DNA from: DASQMT01 sp963835735
GTDB lineage: Bacteria > Actinomycetota > Thermoleophilia > Solirubrobacterales > Solirubrobacteraceae
Assembly: GCA_963835735.1 (NCBI GenBank)
Contig: CAWIGP010000001.1
Location: 1-64,000, forward strand
Length of the DNA stretch: 64,000 nucleotides
Reading direction: 5' to 3'
This document shows positions 1 through 8,351 of the stretch, in pieces. Under the pieces are notes generated by a model. That model did not search any database. It had not been told where the DNA came from and was given only the letters and a program-made list of their open reading frames with translations. Both the position numbers and the translations under genes were made by a program. The first letter of the stretch is position 1. Each line of letters opens with the position of its first letter.

Positions 1-23
1 AACGGGCTGAGGGATTCTCCGAG

Positions 24-96
24 TGGAGCTAGGGGGACTCGAACCCCCGACCTCCTGGGTGCGATCCAGGCGCTCTCCCAACTGAGCTATAGCCCC
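24..96 (-). tRNA. tRNA-Ala (anticodon CGC)
   Basis: Read on the minus strand this 73-nt stretch folds as a complete cloverleaf. The acceptor stem pairs GGGGCTA with TAGCTCC, the anticodon stem is CCTGG/CCAGG and the loop ATCGCAC gives anticodon CGC (codon GCG, alanine). The G3:U70 wobble pair, the identity element of alanine tRNA, is present. The discriminator base is A and the CCA end is not encoded. The T-arm carries the usual GTTCGA loop. Confidence 0.96.
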
Positions 97-192
97 GCGA
101 GGCAGGATTTTGGTCCGCCGCGGCCAACCGATTGTAGCCGGGCCTCCCCGCGCCTGGGGCGTCCCGCATAGGCTGCCCCACAAGGGACGCCC

Positions 193-2064
193 GTGAGCTT
201 CCGCAATCGCCTCACTCTGTTCTTCATCCTGCTGGTGATCCTGCCGGTGCTCGCCGTCGCGGCCGTGGGCATCCTGATCGTGCGCGATTCGGAGGAGCAG
301 AAGAACGAGCAGGCTCTCGACCAGGCCAAGCGCGCCGCGGAGGGCTTGTACCAGGAGGCGCGCGACCGGGCGCAGGTCGTCGCGCAGACAGCCACCACCG
401 ACGACGAGCTCGCGGTCGCCGTGCGCGACGACGACCGCGCCGCGCAGCAGCGCCGGCTGGAGGACCTCATGCGGCGCGGCGGCGCCGTGCGCGTCCGGCT
501 GAAGCTCGTCGGCGAGGAGCCGGTCGAAGCCGGCGGCGGCGAGGCGGTGGCGCCTGCGCGCAGCCGGGTCGTGGACGCCGACGGCCGGCCTCGCGGCCGC
601 ATGGACGTCTCCGTGACGACCGCGACCGACTTCGCCGCGTTGCTCGAGAGCGTTACCGGATACGAGGTCGTGATCACGCAGGACGGTCGCACGCTCGCCG
701 GCACCGTCGAGGGCGATCCCGGGCGCGGGGTCGCGCCCGGCAGCGAGGTCGATATCGACGGCGAGACCTTCCACGTGACCGGCTTCGAGACCCCCGGGTT
801 CGACGGCGGCACGCTCGAAGTGCAGGTCCTGATCCCCGACGACCAGATGCAGGACGCGATCTCGGACAACACGCTCGGGCTGTTCCTGATCCTGCTCGCT
901 TTCGTGGCCTGCGCGCTCGCGTTCGCGCTCACGGCCGCCCGCTCGCTGCGGCTGCAGACCACGCGCCTGCTCGACGCCGCCAAGCACATCGGCAAGGGCG
1001 ACTTCTCCGTCGAGGTTCCGACCGAGGGCAACGACGAGTTCGCCGCGCTCGGCAAGGAGTTCAACGCGATGGCGCGCCAGCTCCAGGGCCGGCTGGAGGA
1101 GCTGCAGCTCGAGCGAGCGCGGTTGCAGGAGACCGTCCGGCGCGTCGGCGAGTCGCTCGGCAAGGGCCTGGACCGCGACGCTCTGCTGGGCATCGTCGTG
1201 CAGACCGCGGTCGACGGCGTCGGCGCCGAGTGCGGCCGCGTCGTGATCCGCAACAGCGCCAACGGCACGCTCAGCGAGGCCGCCCGCGCCGGCGACGTCT
1301 CCTCCTACACCGCCGCGCTCGAAGCCGGCGAGGCCGCGGCGCTGGAGGCCGGCAGGGAGGCCGAGACCCAGATCTCCGGCGCCAACGCCCTCGCCCGCCC
1401 GCTGCCCGCCCCCGAGCCCGACGCCGGCGTGCTCGGCGTGATCTCGATCGCCCGTGCCGGGCGGCCGTTCTCAGAGCGCCAGCGCGAGCTGTTCGCCTAC
1501 CTCACCAACCAGGCGGCGATCTCGATCGAGAACGTCGACCTGCACGAGGCGATCCAGCGCCAGGCGGTCACGGACGAGCTGACCGGCCTGTTCAACCACC
1601 GCCGCTTCCAGGAGGTCATGGCGGCCGAGGTCGAGCGCACGCGACGGTTCGGGCAGGAGCTGGGCCTGATCATGCTCGACCTCGACGACTTCAAGCGCGT
1701 CAACGACACCTACGGCCACCTCCAGGGCGACATGGTGTTGCGCGAGGTGGCGCGCGTGCTGCGCGAGTCGTCGCGTGAGATCGACGAGCCCGCCCGCTAC
1801 GGCGGCGAGGAGATGGCCGTCGCGCTGCCGCAGACCGGACTGCAGGGCGCGTACGACTTCGCCGAGCGCGTGCGCCACCGGATCGAGTCGCTCCAACTCC
1901 CGCTGCTCGAGGGAGAGGGAACGCTGCGCGTGACTGCTTCCTTTGGCGCCGCATCGCTGCCACACTCCGCGAAAGTGGACAAGGACGCGCTGGTCGCGGC
2001 GGCCGATGCCGCGCTGTATCGCGCCAAACGCTCTGGCAAGAATCGGACCGTGAAGGCCGAGTAG
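193..2064 (+). CDS. Membrane-bound diguanylate cyclase (HAMP-GAF-GGDEF)
   Basis: Predicted c-di-GMP synthase of 623 residues starting at GTG 193. An N-terminal membrane helix (about residues 8-28) is followed by an extracytoplasmic sensor region to about 228, a second helix (about 229-250), a HAMP linker (about 250-300), a GAF-like region (about 330-455) and a C-terminal GGDEF domain. The active-site motif is GGEEM at 537-541, a conservative variant of GGEEF, preceded by LDLDDFKRVND and TYGHLQGD. An RxxD motif (REID) sits exactly five residues before GGEEM, the usual position of the inhibitory c-di-GMP site, so product feedback is likely. The ligand is unknown. The next gene follows after 17 nt and may be co-transcribed. 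Confidence 0.95.
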   Translation: MSFRNRLTLFFILLVILPVLAVAAVGILIVRDSEEQKNEQALDQAKRAAEGLYQEARDRAQVVAQTATTDDELAVAVRDDDRAAQQRRLEDLMRRGGAVRVRLKLVGEEPVEAGGGEAVAPARSRVVDADGRPRGRMDVSVTTATDFAALLESVTGYEVVITQDGRTLAGTVEGDPGRGVAPGSEVDIDGETFHVTGFETPGFDGGTLEVQVLIPDDQMQDAISDNTLGLFLILLAFVACALAFALTAARSLRLQTTRLLDAAKHIGKGDFSVEVPTEGNDEFAALGKEFNAMARQLQGRLEELQLERARLQETVRRVGESLGKGLDRDALLGIVVQTAVDGVGAECGRVVIRNSANGTLSEAARAGDVSSYTAALEAGEAAALEAGREAETQISGANALARPLPAPEPDAGVLGVISIARAGRPFSERQRELFAYLTNQAAISIENVDLHEAIQRQAVTDELTGLFNHRRFQEVMAAEVERTRRFGQELGLIMLDLDDFKRVNDTYGHLQGDMVLREVARVLRESSREIDEPARYGGEEMAVALPQTGLQGAYDFAERVRHRIESLQLPLLEGEGTLRVTASFGAASLPHSAKVDKDALVAAADAALYRAKRSGKNRTVKAE

Positions 2065-2081
2065 GCTGTTGGGGGGACAGA

Positions 2082-2519
2082 ATGGGACTGCTCGACGACG
2101 CCATCCGCGAGCACCTCGAGCTCAAGCGTGCCAGGGGGGCCGATCCGGACGAGGTCGCCCGCCAGGAGGACGAGGCGCTGGGCGACCCGCGCAGCGGGGA
2201 GTTCGTCCAGCCCGATGAGACGCCGGGGCCGCCGCCGGCGCTAGAGCCGGAGCCGGAGCCCGAGGCGGCCGCGCCCGCTCCCGACGACGACGAAGGATGG
2301 CTCGACGACGAGTTCCCGGAGCCCCAGCCGACGGCCGACTTCACGCCGGCCGAGGGCGAGCGCGAGCCCGAGGAGCCCGAGGTCGTGCCGCCCGACGAGG
2401 AGCCCGGAGCCGACGAGGACGTGCTCGAGGAGACGCCCGACTTCCTGCAGGAGACGCCGGAGCACGACCGGCTGTGGTTCGAGCAGAAGCCTCCGCGCGA
2501 CTTCGACTTCGACAACTAG
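2082..2519 (+). CDS. Acidic protein of unknown function
   Basis: A 145-residue protein with a clear GGGGG-type ribosome binding site just before ATG 2082. The first ~35 residues look helical (MGLLDDAIREHLELKR). The remainder is a low-complexity acidic, proline-rich stretch ending in DFDFDN. No enzyme motif, signal peptide or membrane segment is visible. It follows the diguanylate cyclase by 17 nt on the same strand, so the two may be co-expressed. I do not recognise a function. Composition suggests a partly disordered cytoplasmic protein. Confidence 0.8.
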   Translation: MGLLDDAIREHLELKRARGADPDEVARQEDEALGDPRSGEFVQPDETPGPPPALEPEPEPEAAAPAPDDDEGWLDDEFPEPQPTADFTPAEGEREPEEPEVVPPDEEPGADEDVLEETPDFLQETPEHDRLWFEQKPPRDFDFDN

Positions 2520-2656
2520 ACGCCTGATCGAAACCTGCGCGCCGGTGCTTCACCGGTGAGGTCCGGGCGCCGATGGAAGGATCAGAGCCGCCGCCTCCAG
2601 GAACGGGGAGGGCGCGCGGCTCGCCTCGCTCTCCCGACGAGGCCTCGCCGGACCCA

Positions 2657-2698
2657 GGCGGCGCGAGCGGATACCTGCCCCGGAACGCTCGCGCCGCC
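2657..2698. terminator. Strong hairpin, probable bidirectional terminator
   Basis: A perfect 13-bp inverted repeat (GGCGGCGCGAGCG with CGCTCGCGCCGCC) encloses a 16-nt loop. It lies 37 nt beyond the 3' end of the minus-strand tRNA-Ala(TGC) and downstream of the plus-strand gene ending at 2519. There is no U-tract, common in high-GC actinobacteria, so the terminator role is inferred from position. I see nothing else in the gene-poor stretch 2520-3026 apart from this hairpin and the tRNA. Confidence 0.45.
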
Positions 2699-2734
2699 CC
2701 GGCGCCTGGTCATGCGCGTCACGGCGCGGAAGGA

Positions 2735-2806
2735 TGGAGGCGAGGGGAATCGAACCCCTAACTCCGGCATGCAAGGCCGGTGTGTTCCCGTTAGCACCAC
2801 GCCCCC
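2735..2806 (-). tRNA. tRNA-Ala (anticodon TGC)
   Basis: The minus strand folds as a 72-nt tRNA. The acceptor stem pairs GGGGGCG with CGCCTCC and includes the alanine identity pair G3:U70. The anticodon stem CCGGC/GCCGG encloses CTTGCAT, giving anticodon TGC (codon GCA). The T-arm is regular and CCA is not encoded. The D-arm is irregular: G10-C13 against A22-C25 leaves a C13/A22 mismatch, and the body looks like that of a glycine tRNA. Confidence 0.92.
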
Positions 2807-3026
2807 GGGCGGCAAGAAGGGTAGTCGTGCCGCCACCCCGGCGCCGGACGCTTCGTGCCCCCAGCGCCGGGGGAAGGGAGGGGTGGCGGCCGTCCAAGGG
2901 GTCGCGGTCGTTACGGCACACCCACTGGATGCACCTGGACGCGCTTCGCCCTGAACCTTTCGAAGCTCGCGCTCACCAATGTAAAGCCTGCGCGCGCGGT
3001 GCGTCCAGCGGTGCAGTATGCGCGTC

Positions 3027-3827
3027 ATGGCCCTCCCATCTCCAAGCGTCGACACCACCGTCCTCGTCACCGGCGCCTCCGCGGGCATTGGCGCTGAGCT
3101 CGCCCGCGAGCTGGCGCGCCGCAACTACAACGTCGTGCTCGTCGCCCGCCGGCCCGACCGGCTGAGCGCGCTGGAGGAGGAGTTGCGGCTCTCAAACGGC
3201 GTACGCGCGGACGTCGAGCCGTGTGATCTGAGCGACGCGGACGCGCGCCACGACCTCGTCGCGCGGCTCGACGCCGGCGAGCGCAGGGTCGTCGGCGTAT
3301 GCAACAACGCCGGTCTGGGATCGGTCGCGACGCTGCTGGAGGCCGGGCTCGAGCACGAGCAGCGGCTCGTCCGGCTCAACGTCGAGGCGGTTCATCATCT
3401 GACCGCCGCGTTCCTGCCGCGGATGGTGTCGGACGGCGCGGGAGCGGTGCTCAACGTCTCGTCGACGGCGGCATTCCAGCCGCTGCCGGGCATGGCCACC
3501 TACGCCGCAAGCAAGGCGTTCGTGCAATCGTTCTCGGAGGCCGTCCACACCGAGCTGGGCGGCACCGGCGTTAGCGTCACCTGCCTCGCCCCCGGCTTCA
3601 CGCACACCGAGTTCGGCGCGAACGCCGGCGGCGCCGAGGCCGAGCGCGCGCTGCCGGAGTTCGCGTTCATGGAGGCCCCGGAGGTCGCGCGGGCGGGGAT
3701 CGACGCGATGGTGGCGGGCCGCCGCACCGCGATCCCCGGGCTGAAGAACCGTGCGGCGATGCTCGGCGGGCGCTTCACGCCGCGCACGCTGCTGCTGCCG
3801 CTCGTCCGGCAGTACACCGGACGCTAG
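3027..3827 (+). CDS. Short-chain dehydrogenase/reductase (SDR)
   Basis: NAD(P)-dependent oxidoreductase of the classical SDR type, about 266 residues. It shows the Rossmann motif TGASAGIG near the N-terminus, NNAG in the middle and the catalytic YAASK further on. The substrate cannot be read from sequence. An in-frame ATG also exists at 3018, but a CAGTAT hexamer lies 7 nt before ATG 3027, the spacing seen at leaderless starts elsewhere in this window, so 3027 is preferred. The gene is convergent with the acyl-CoA dehydrogenase pair and the stop codons nearly coincide. A role in acyl-CoA or lipid metabolism would fit but is only contextual. Confidence 0.9.
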   Translation: MALPSPSVDTTVLVTGASAGIGAELARELARRNYNVVLVARRPDRLSALEEELRLSNGVRADVEPCDLSDADARHDLVARLDAGERRVVGVCNNAGLGSVATLLEAGLEHEQRLVRLNVEAVHHLTAAFLPRMVSDGAGAVLNVSSTAAFQPLPGMATYAASKAFVQSFSEAVHTELGGTGVSVTCLAPGFTHTEFGANAGGAEAERALPEFAFMEAPEVARAGIDAMVAGRRTAIPGLKNRAAMLGGRFTPRTLLLPLVRQYTGR

Positions 3828-4921
3828 GCAGCCTCCGCCCGTGCGGCCGTGATCAGCTCGCCGGCCACGCGGTCGGCGGCGCCGGCGGTGCCGCCGAGCA
3901 GCCGGCGGGAAAGCTGCGCGCGGCGGTAGTAGAGCGGCGCGTCGTGCTCCCACGTCGCGCCGATGCCGCCGTGGACCGAGATCTGGGTCCGCGCGGCGTG
4001 GTCGAACGCCTTGCCGGCGGCGTGTCGGAATGCGGACGCCGCGAGCGCGAACTCGTCCGGTCTGTCCTGCGCCGCCCAGCCCGCGTAGTACATGAGCGAG
4101 CGCGCGTTGTCGAGTCCGCGCAGGATCTCGACCAGCTCGTGCTTGACGGCCTGGTAGGACCCGATCGGACGGCCGAACGTGTGGCGCTCCTTCGCGTAGG
4201 AGACACTCGTCTCGAGCGCGACGTCGACGGCCCCGAGCGATTCGGCGCCGATCAGCGCCTGGGCGATGTACCAGGCCGCGGCGGTGTCGGCGGCGGAGAC
4301 GTCCAGCAGCACGGCGGGCGCGCCGTCGAACGTGACGTGGCCGAGCGAGCGGGTCGCGTCGTAGACGGTCGCCGGCTCGATCCGGGCGTCGGCGCCGCGC
4401 ACGAGCGCGGCGCGACCGTCTTCGAGCACGACTACGAGCTGCAGGGCGCCGGGCGCGTCGGGGACCCACGAGACCGTGCCCGTCACGGCGCCGCCGGCGT
4501 AGGACGGGGCGGGCGAGCGGATCAGGCCGAGCGGCGGGTCGACGGTCCAGCCGTCGGCGAGGTCGGTGGGCGGCCGCGCCGGGACGTACGCGGCGCGCGC
4601 ATCGCCGGCGAGGGCATCGACGGCGCCGGCGCGGTCGAGCAGGAACGTCGCCGGGAGGTGGCCCAGCAACGGCACGCCGGCCAGCACCCGGCCGAGCTCC
4701 TCGAACACCAGCATCGCCTCCAGCGCCGAGAGCCCGGCGCCGCCGTTGGCCTCGGACACCAGCAGCCCCGGCCAGCCGGCTTCGACTGCGGTCGGCCAGA
4801 GGTCGGGCAGGCGTTCGCCGTCGAGCGCCTCGCGCGCCGCCTCGACGGTCTTGACGCGCCCGAGCGCGCCGCGCGCGGCCTCCTTCAGGAACTCCTGCTC
4901 GTCGGAGAGAGCGAAGTTCAT
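3824..4921 (-). CDS. Acyl-CoA dehydrogenase family protein, smaller subunit
   Basis: A 365-residue FAD-dependent acyl-CoA dehydrogenase-like protein. The C-terminal half keeps the family blocks KERHTFGRPIGSYQAVKH and HGGIGATWEHDAPLYYRRA, while the N-terminal half is more divergent. Its ATG overlaps the stop of the upstream dehydrogenase gene by four bases (ATGA), so the two are translationally coupled. Adjacent unequal acyl-CoA dehydrogenase genes are known in Mycobacterium to encode alpha2beta2 enzymes of steroid and CoA-thioester degradation such as ChsE1-ChsE2. By analogy these two probably form one heteromeric enzyme. Substrate unknown. Confidence 0.92.
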   Translation of the reverse strand: MNFALSDEQEFLKEAARGALGRVKTVEAAREALDGERLPDLWPTAVEAGWPGLLVSEANGGAGLSALEAMLVFEELGRVLAGVPLLGHLPATFLLDRAGAVDALAGDARAAYVPARPPTDLADGWTVDPPLGLIRSPAPSYAGGAVTGTVSWVPDAPGALQLVVVLEDGRAALVRGADARIEPATVYDATRSLGHVTFDGAPAVLLDVSAADTAAAWYIAQALIGAESLGAVDVALETSVSYAKERHTFGRPIGSYQAVKHELVEILRGLDNARSLMYYAGWAAQDRPDEFALAASAFRHAAGKAFDHAARTQISVHGGIGATWEHDAPLYYRRAQLSRRLLGGTAGAADRVAGELITAARAEAA

Positions 4922-6153
4922 GCGACGGCCTCGCGCTCACGCGCGCGCAGGTCGCTGAACGGGACGCCCTTGTCGAGCCGCGGCTCGGGCGGCAGGCCGA
5001 GCACGCGCTCACCGACCATGTTGCGGAGGATCTCCTCCGTCCCGCCGGCCGACTTCAGGCCGGGCATGTCGGACACCAGCTCGCCGAAGCGCTCGTCGGA
5101 GAGCCCGTCGGGTCCGAGCACGTCGCAGATCAGGTCGCCCGCCGCGATCGCCGCGCGGATCGTGGTGACCTTGGCCAGCGCGCCCTCCGCGCCCGGCACC
5201 TGGCCGCGCTGCAGCGAGGTCAGCATGCGGTAGCCGGTGAAGCGCAGGGCGAGGAACTCGGTCGCGATCTCGCCGAAGCGGTGGCGTGTCTCGGCGTCGC
5301 GCGTGGCCGCCTCGTCGGCGAGCAGCGCGTTGGCGAAGCGGTCGGCGCGCCAGCCGAATCCCTCGCCGCCGAGGCCGATCGCGACGCGCTCGAACATCAG
5401 CGTCGTCAGGCCGACCGCCCAGCCGCCGTCGACCGGGCCGACCTCGGAGCCGGCCGGCAGCGGAACATCGTCGAGGAACACCTCGTTGAAGTGAGCCTCG
5501 CCGGAGATCTGCCGCAGCGGGCGGACGCCGACGCCGTCGGCGTCCATCGGGACGATGAACATCGTGAGGCCCTTGTGCTTGGGCACGTCGGCGTTCGTGC
5601 GTGCGAGCAGCAACCCGAACGCCGCGTGCTGCGCGTTGGTCGTCCAGACCTTCTGCCCCGACAGCCGCCACGACCCGTCGGGCTGCTGGGCGGCGCGCGT
5701 CTGGATGCCGGCCAGGTCCGAGCCGGCGGCCGGCTCGGAGAACAGCTGGCACCAGACCTCGTCGGCGGTCAGCATCGGCCCGAGATGGCGCTGCTTCTGC
5801 TCCTCCGAGCCGTGCGCGATCAGGGTCGGGCCGAGCATGCCCACGCCGATGATGTCGAAGATCCCGGGCACGCCGGCGCGGCCGATCTCCTGGTTGACGA
5901 CAACCTGGTGGAGCGGCCCGAGGCCGGCGCCGCCGTATTCGGCGGGCCAGGTGACCGCGGCCAGCCCGCCCTCGGCCAGGCGGCGCTGCCAGCGCCGGCG
6001 GTGAGCGACCGTCTCGTCGTCGTCGTCGCGACTGGGGGGCGACTCGTGCTTGTGCTCCTCGAGCCACGCCCGCGTCTTCGCGCGGTACTCGGCCAGCTCC
6101 GGCGTGTCGTTCAGGTCCAAGGCCGCTCTCTCCGGTTGAACGTCGGTGTTCAC
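4918..6153 (-). CDS. Acyl-CoA dehydrogenase, larger subunit
   Basis: A 411-residue acyl-CoA dehydrogenase. The start is GTG 6153; an open frame continues upstream to 6312 but that part has no family similarity and runs under the divergent sugar kinase gene. FAD and substrate-binding blocks are visible (WCQLFSEPAAGSDLAGI, KVWTTNAQHA, FNEVFLDDVPLP). Near the C-terminus the sequence reads AGGTEEILRNMVGERVLGL, so Gly occupies the place where many family members have the catalytic Glu (YEGT). That fits the idea that active-site residues are shared with the coupled downstream subunit. It is divergent from the ROK kinase gene, with 59 bp between them. Confidence 0.94.
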   Translation of the reverse strand: MNTDVQPERAALDLNDTPELAEYRAKTRAWLEEHKHESPPSRDDDDETVAHRRRWQRRLAEGGLAAVTWPAEYGGAGLGPLHQVVVNQEIGRAGVPGIFDIIGVGMLGPTLIAHGSEEQKQRHLGPMLTADEVWCQLFSEPAAGSDLAGIQTRAAQQPDGSWRLSGQKVWTTNAQHAAFGLLLARTNADVPKHKGLTMFIVPMDADGVGVRPLRQISGEAHFNEVFLDDVPLPAGSEVGPVDGGWAVGLTTLMFERVAIGLGGEGFGWRADRFANALLADEAATRDAETRHRFGEIATEFLALRFTGYRMLTSLQRGQVPGAEGALAKVTTIRAAIAAGDLICDVLGPDGLSDERFGELVSDMPGLKSAGGTEEILRNMVGERVLGLPPEPRLDKGVPFSDLRAREREAVA

Positions 6154-6212
6154 GCGGACGCTAGCGGATCGGACCTGCCACGATGACCGTGAGGAGCGCG
6201 TAGAGGAGAGGG

Positions 6213-7187
6213 ATGGCACGGTACGGCGGCATCGACCTGGGCGGAACGAAGATCCAAGCGGTGGTGGTGGACGAGGCGCACGAGGTGCTCGGCTCCGCCC
6301 GCCATCCCACACCTGCCACCGGCGGTCCGGCCGACGTCACGCTGGCGATGGTCGGGGCGCTGCGCGAGGCGCTCGACAGCGCCGGCGTCGGCGCGGGCGA
6401 GCTCAGCGCGATCGGCGTCGGCTCCCCCGGGGTCGTCGACGACGCGGCCGGCACCGTCACGAGCGCGCGCAACCTGCCCGACTGGGAGGGGACCTACCCG
6501 CTCGGAAAGAAGCTGGAGACCGCTCTCGACGCGCCGGTCACGCTCTCCAACGATGTCAACGTCGCCACCCAGGCGGAGTTCGTGCTCGGCGCCGGCAAGC
6601 CGTTCAAGTCGATCCTCGGCGTGTTCTGGGGCACCGGCGTCGGCGGCGGGATCGTGCTCGACGGACAGCTTTGGGAGGGCCGCGGCGGCGCCGGGGAGAT
6701 CGGCCATGTAGTGGTGAAGTACGACGGGCGGCGCTGTCCGTGCGGGCGCATCGGCTGCATGGAGGCCTACGCCGGCCGCGGCGCGATGGAGGTGCGCGCG
6801 CGGGAGAAGCAGGCCGACGGCGAGAAGACCGCGCTGTTCGACATCATGGCCGAGCGTGGCAAGACGCGGCTCTCGAGCAGCGTCTGGGAGCGAGCGCTCG
6901 AGCGCGACGACAAGCTCGCCCACCACCTGGTCGAGCGCGCCGTTCACGCGATCGGCGTCGCCGTCGCCTCGTCGCTCAACCTGCTCGACGTCGACGCGGT
7001 GATCATCGGCGGCGGGCTGGGGCTGCGGCTCGGCGACCCGTACGTGGAGAAGATCCGTGCGGCGATGATGCCGCACCTGTTCGCCGACCACCGCCCGCCG
7101 CCGGTCCTGCTCGCGGCGCTCGGCGACCTCGGCGGCGCGATCGGCGCGACGTTGCTCGCGGCCGGCAAGGCGCCGGTCCACGCCTGA
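6213..7187 (+). CDS. ROK family sugar kinase (glucokinase-like)
   Basis: A 324-residue kinase of the ROK family, probably ATP-dependent glucokinase or a related hexose kinase. It begins with the phosphate-binding motif GGIDLGGTKIQ. GEIGH followed by the zinc-binding CPCGRIGCMEAYAG cluster (about 180-200) is diagnostic of ROK proteins. SNDVN supplies the catalytic aspartate and IGGGLG the C-terminal nucleotide-binding glycines. A purine-rich ribosome binding site (AGAGGAGAGGG) precedes ATG 6213. There is no helix-turn-helix, so this is an enzyme rather than a ROK repressor. Sugar specificity is not certain. Confidence 0.94.
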   Translation: MARYGGIDLGGTKIQAVVVDEAHEVLGSARHPTPATGGPADVTLAMVGALREALDSAGVGAGELSAIGVGSPGVVDDAAGTVTSARNLPDWEGTYPLGKKLETALDAPVTLSNDVNVATQAEFVLGAGKPFKSILGVFWGTGVGGGIVLDGQLWEGRGGAGEIGHVVVKYDGRRCPCGRIGCMEAYAGRGAMEVRAREKQADGEKTALFDIMAERGKTRLSSSVWERALERDDKLAHHLVERAVHAIGVAVASSLNLLDVDAVIIGGGLGLRLGDPYVEKIRAAMMPHLFADHRPPPVLLAALGDLGGAIGATLLAAGKAPVHA

Positions 7188-7190
7188 CCG

Positions 7191-8132
7191 CTACTCGTAC
7201 ACGACCACGTCGGGCACCGGCCGCAGCCGCAGCACCTCGCGCGGGCTCATCAGCCCCGTGTCCTCCTCGTAGAACAGCTTGAAGCCCTGGTCGAAGCTCT
7301 TGGCGGCGCGCGTGAACGCGTGGTACTTGACGACCTTCTGCGGCTTGGTGCCGAAGCCGTCGGCGTTCAGCACCATCGCGAGGCCGTCGCGGCGCTTGAG
7401 CTGGGCGTCGTCGACCATGTCGTCGGTGAACTGGTGCACGACGAACAGCTTCTGCGGGAGGTCGTGCGCGGCGACCAGCTGCGCGAGCCACGCCGACGTC
7501 GCGTTGACCTCGCGCGCGCCGACCCGCCCGATCACCTGACCCGGCACCTGGCCCGCCTCGACACGCCACTCGGGATCGAGCGCGAGGCCGACGTCCGGCT
7601 CGCGCAGCCAGCGCTCCAGCCGCGTCGCCTCGGTGAAGAAGTCCGAGCGGCCCGGCTGGATGTCGAGCACGAGCAGCATGTCGTGCCGGCGCGCGGCGCG
7701 CAGGTAGCGGCGGATCACGGCGTCGGTCTGACGGGTGCGGTACATGCCGTCGTCGCCCGCGTCGGCGTTCGCGATCACACCGATCAGCTCGAGCGCGGGC
7801 AGCACCGGGCGGCGCTCGCGGGCGTACGGGCGCGCCTGGCGTTCGAGCCGGCGCGCCGCCGCGTCCGGGGTGCCGATCCCGAGTGCGCCCAGGGCGGCCG
7901 TCTGCGGGGCGCCGTAGAACGCGACCACGCGGCGGTCGGGCAGCAGCGTGCGCCCGCCGCGTGGGAGCTGCGCCGGCTCGGGCGACGGGTCGGACCCGGG
8001 CCGCTGCTCGCCCTGAGCGGGCGCGTCGTCGTCGCCGGAGAACGCTCCGGCGGCTGCCGCGATCCCTGCGAGCAGCGCGAACACGACGCCGCCGGCGACG
8101 AGCCGGCGCCGCAGATACACCGAACGTGGCAC
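7191..8132 (-). CDS. Signal-anchored extracytoplasmic protein of unknown function
   Basis: A 313-residue protein with basic residues and one hydrophobic segment (about 10-30), then a Pro/Ser/acidic linker and a globular domain from about residue 65. Conserved-looking blocks include VVAFYGAP, ALELIGVIANAD, MLLVLDIQPGRSDF, VGLALDPEWR and FVVHQFTDDMV, the alternation expected of a beta/alpha (TIM-barrel-like) fold. I know similar sequences only as uncharacterised actinobacterial proteins. The start is GTG 8132. It is convergent with the ROK kinase (3 bp apart) and its promoter side faces the 8.2-kb palindromic element. A role at the cell surface is inferred from the anchor alone. Confidence 0.85.
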   Translation of the reverse strand: MPRSVYLRRRLVAGGVVFALLAGIAAAAGAFSGDDDAPAQGEQRPGSDPSPEPAQLPRGGRTLLPDRRVVAFYGAPQTAALGALGIGTPDAAARRLERQARPYARERRPVLPALELIGVIANADAGDDGMYRTRQTDAVIRRYLRAARRHDMLLVLDIQPGRSDFFTEATRLERWLREPDVGLALDPEWRVEAGQVPGQVIGRVGAREVNATSAWLAQLVAAHDLPQKLFVVHQFTDDMVDDAQLKRRDGLAMVLNADGFGTKPQKVVKYHAFTRAAKSFDQGFKLFYEEDTGLMSPREVLRLRPVPDVVVYE

Positions 8133-8192
8133 CTCGCACCGCTACCCGCGTCGGTCAGCAAACGAACCTTCCTCGGGCGCCGGCGGCGCCGC

Positions 8193-8318
8193 GAACTGCA
8201 GGCATTGAAGGGTGCGGGACCGGCCGGACTCGCTCACGACTTGATCCCGGATAGCGGGACGAAGTCGGGATCGGCCTCCGCGGCGCGGCCGATCCCGCCC
8301 CCTCAGTGCACGCCGTTC
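8193..8318. repeat. Long palindromic intergenic element, copy 1 (degenerate)
   Basis: The ends are imperfect inverted repeats: left arm 8193-8226 (containing GGCATTGAAGGGTGCGGG) and right arm 8286-8318, ending in GAAC/GTTC. Between them lies one hairpin (8237-8267) with stem CGACTT-ATCCCG against CGGGA-GAAGTCG and loop GATAG. The same end sequence recurs at 20.0, 43.8 and 60.6 kb. This copy has only the GATAG hairpin and the most diverged arms. It sits downstream of the IPP isomerase operon. Confidence 0.8.
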
Positions 8319-8351
8319 ACCAACGAGCGAGCCGGCGTCGCGGCCCGCGGA

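Noticed and set aside
2556..3165. Plus-strand ORFs over the second tRNA (reading like EARGIEPLTPACKAG)
   Set aside because: This is the well-known spurious translation of the complement of a tRNA gene; no ribosome site or family similarity.
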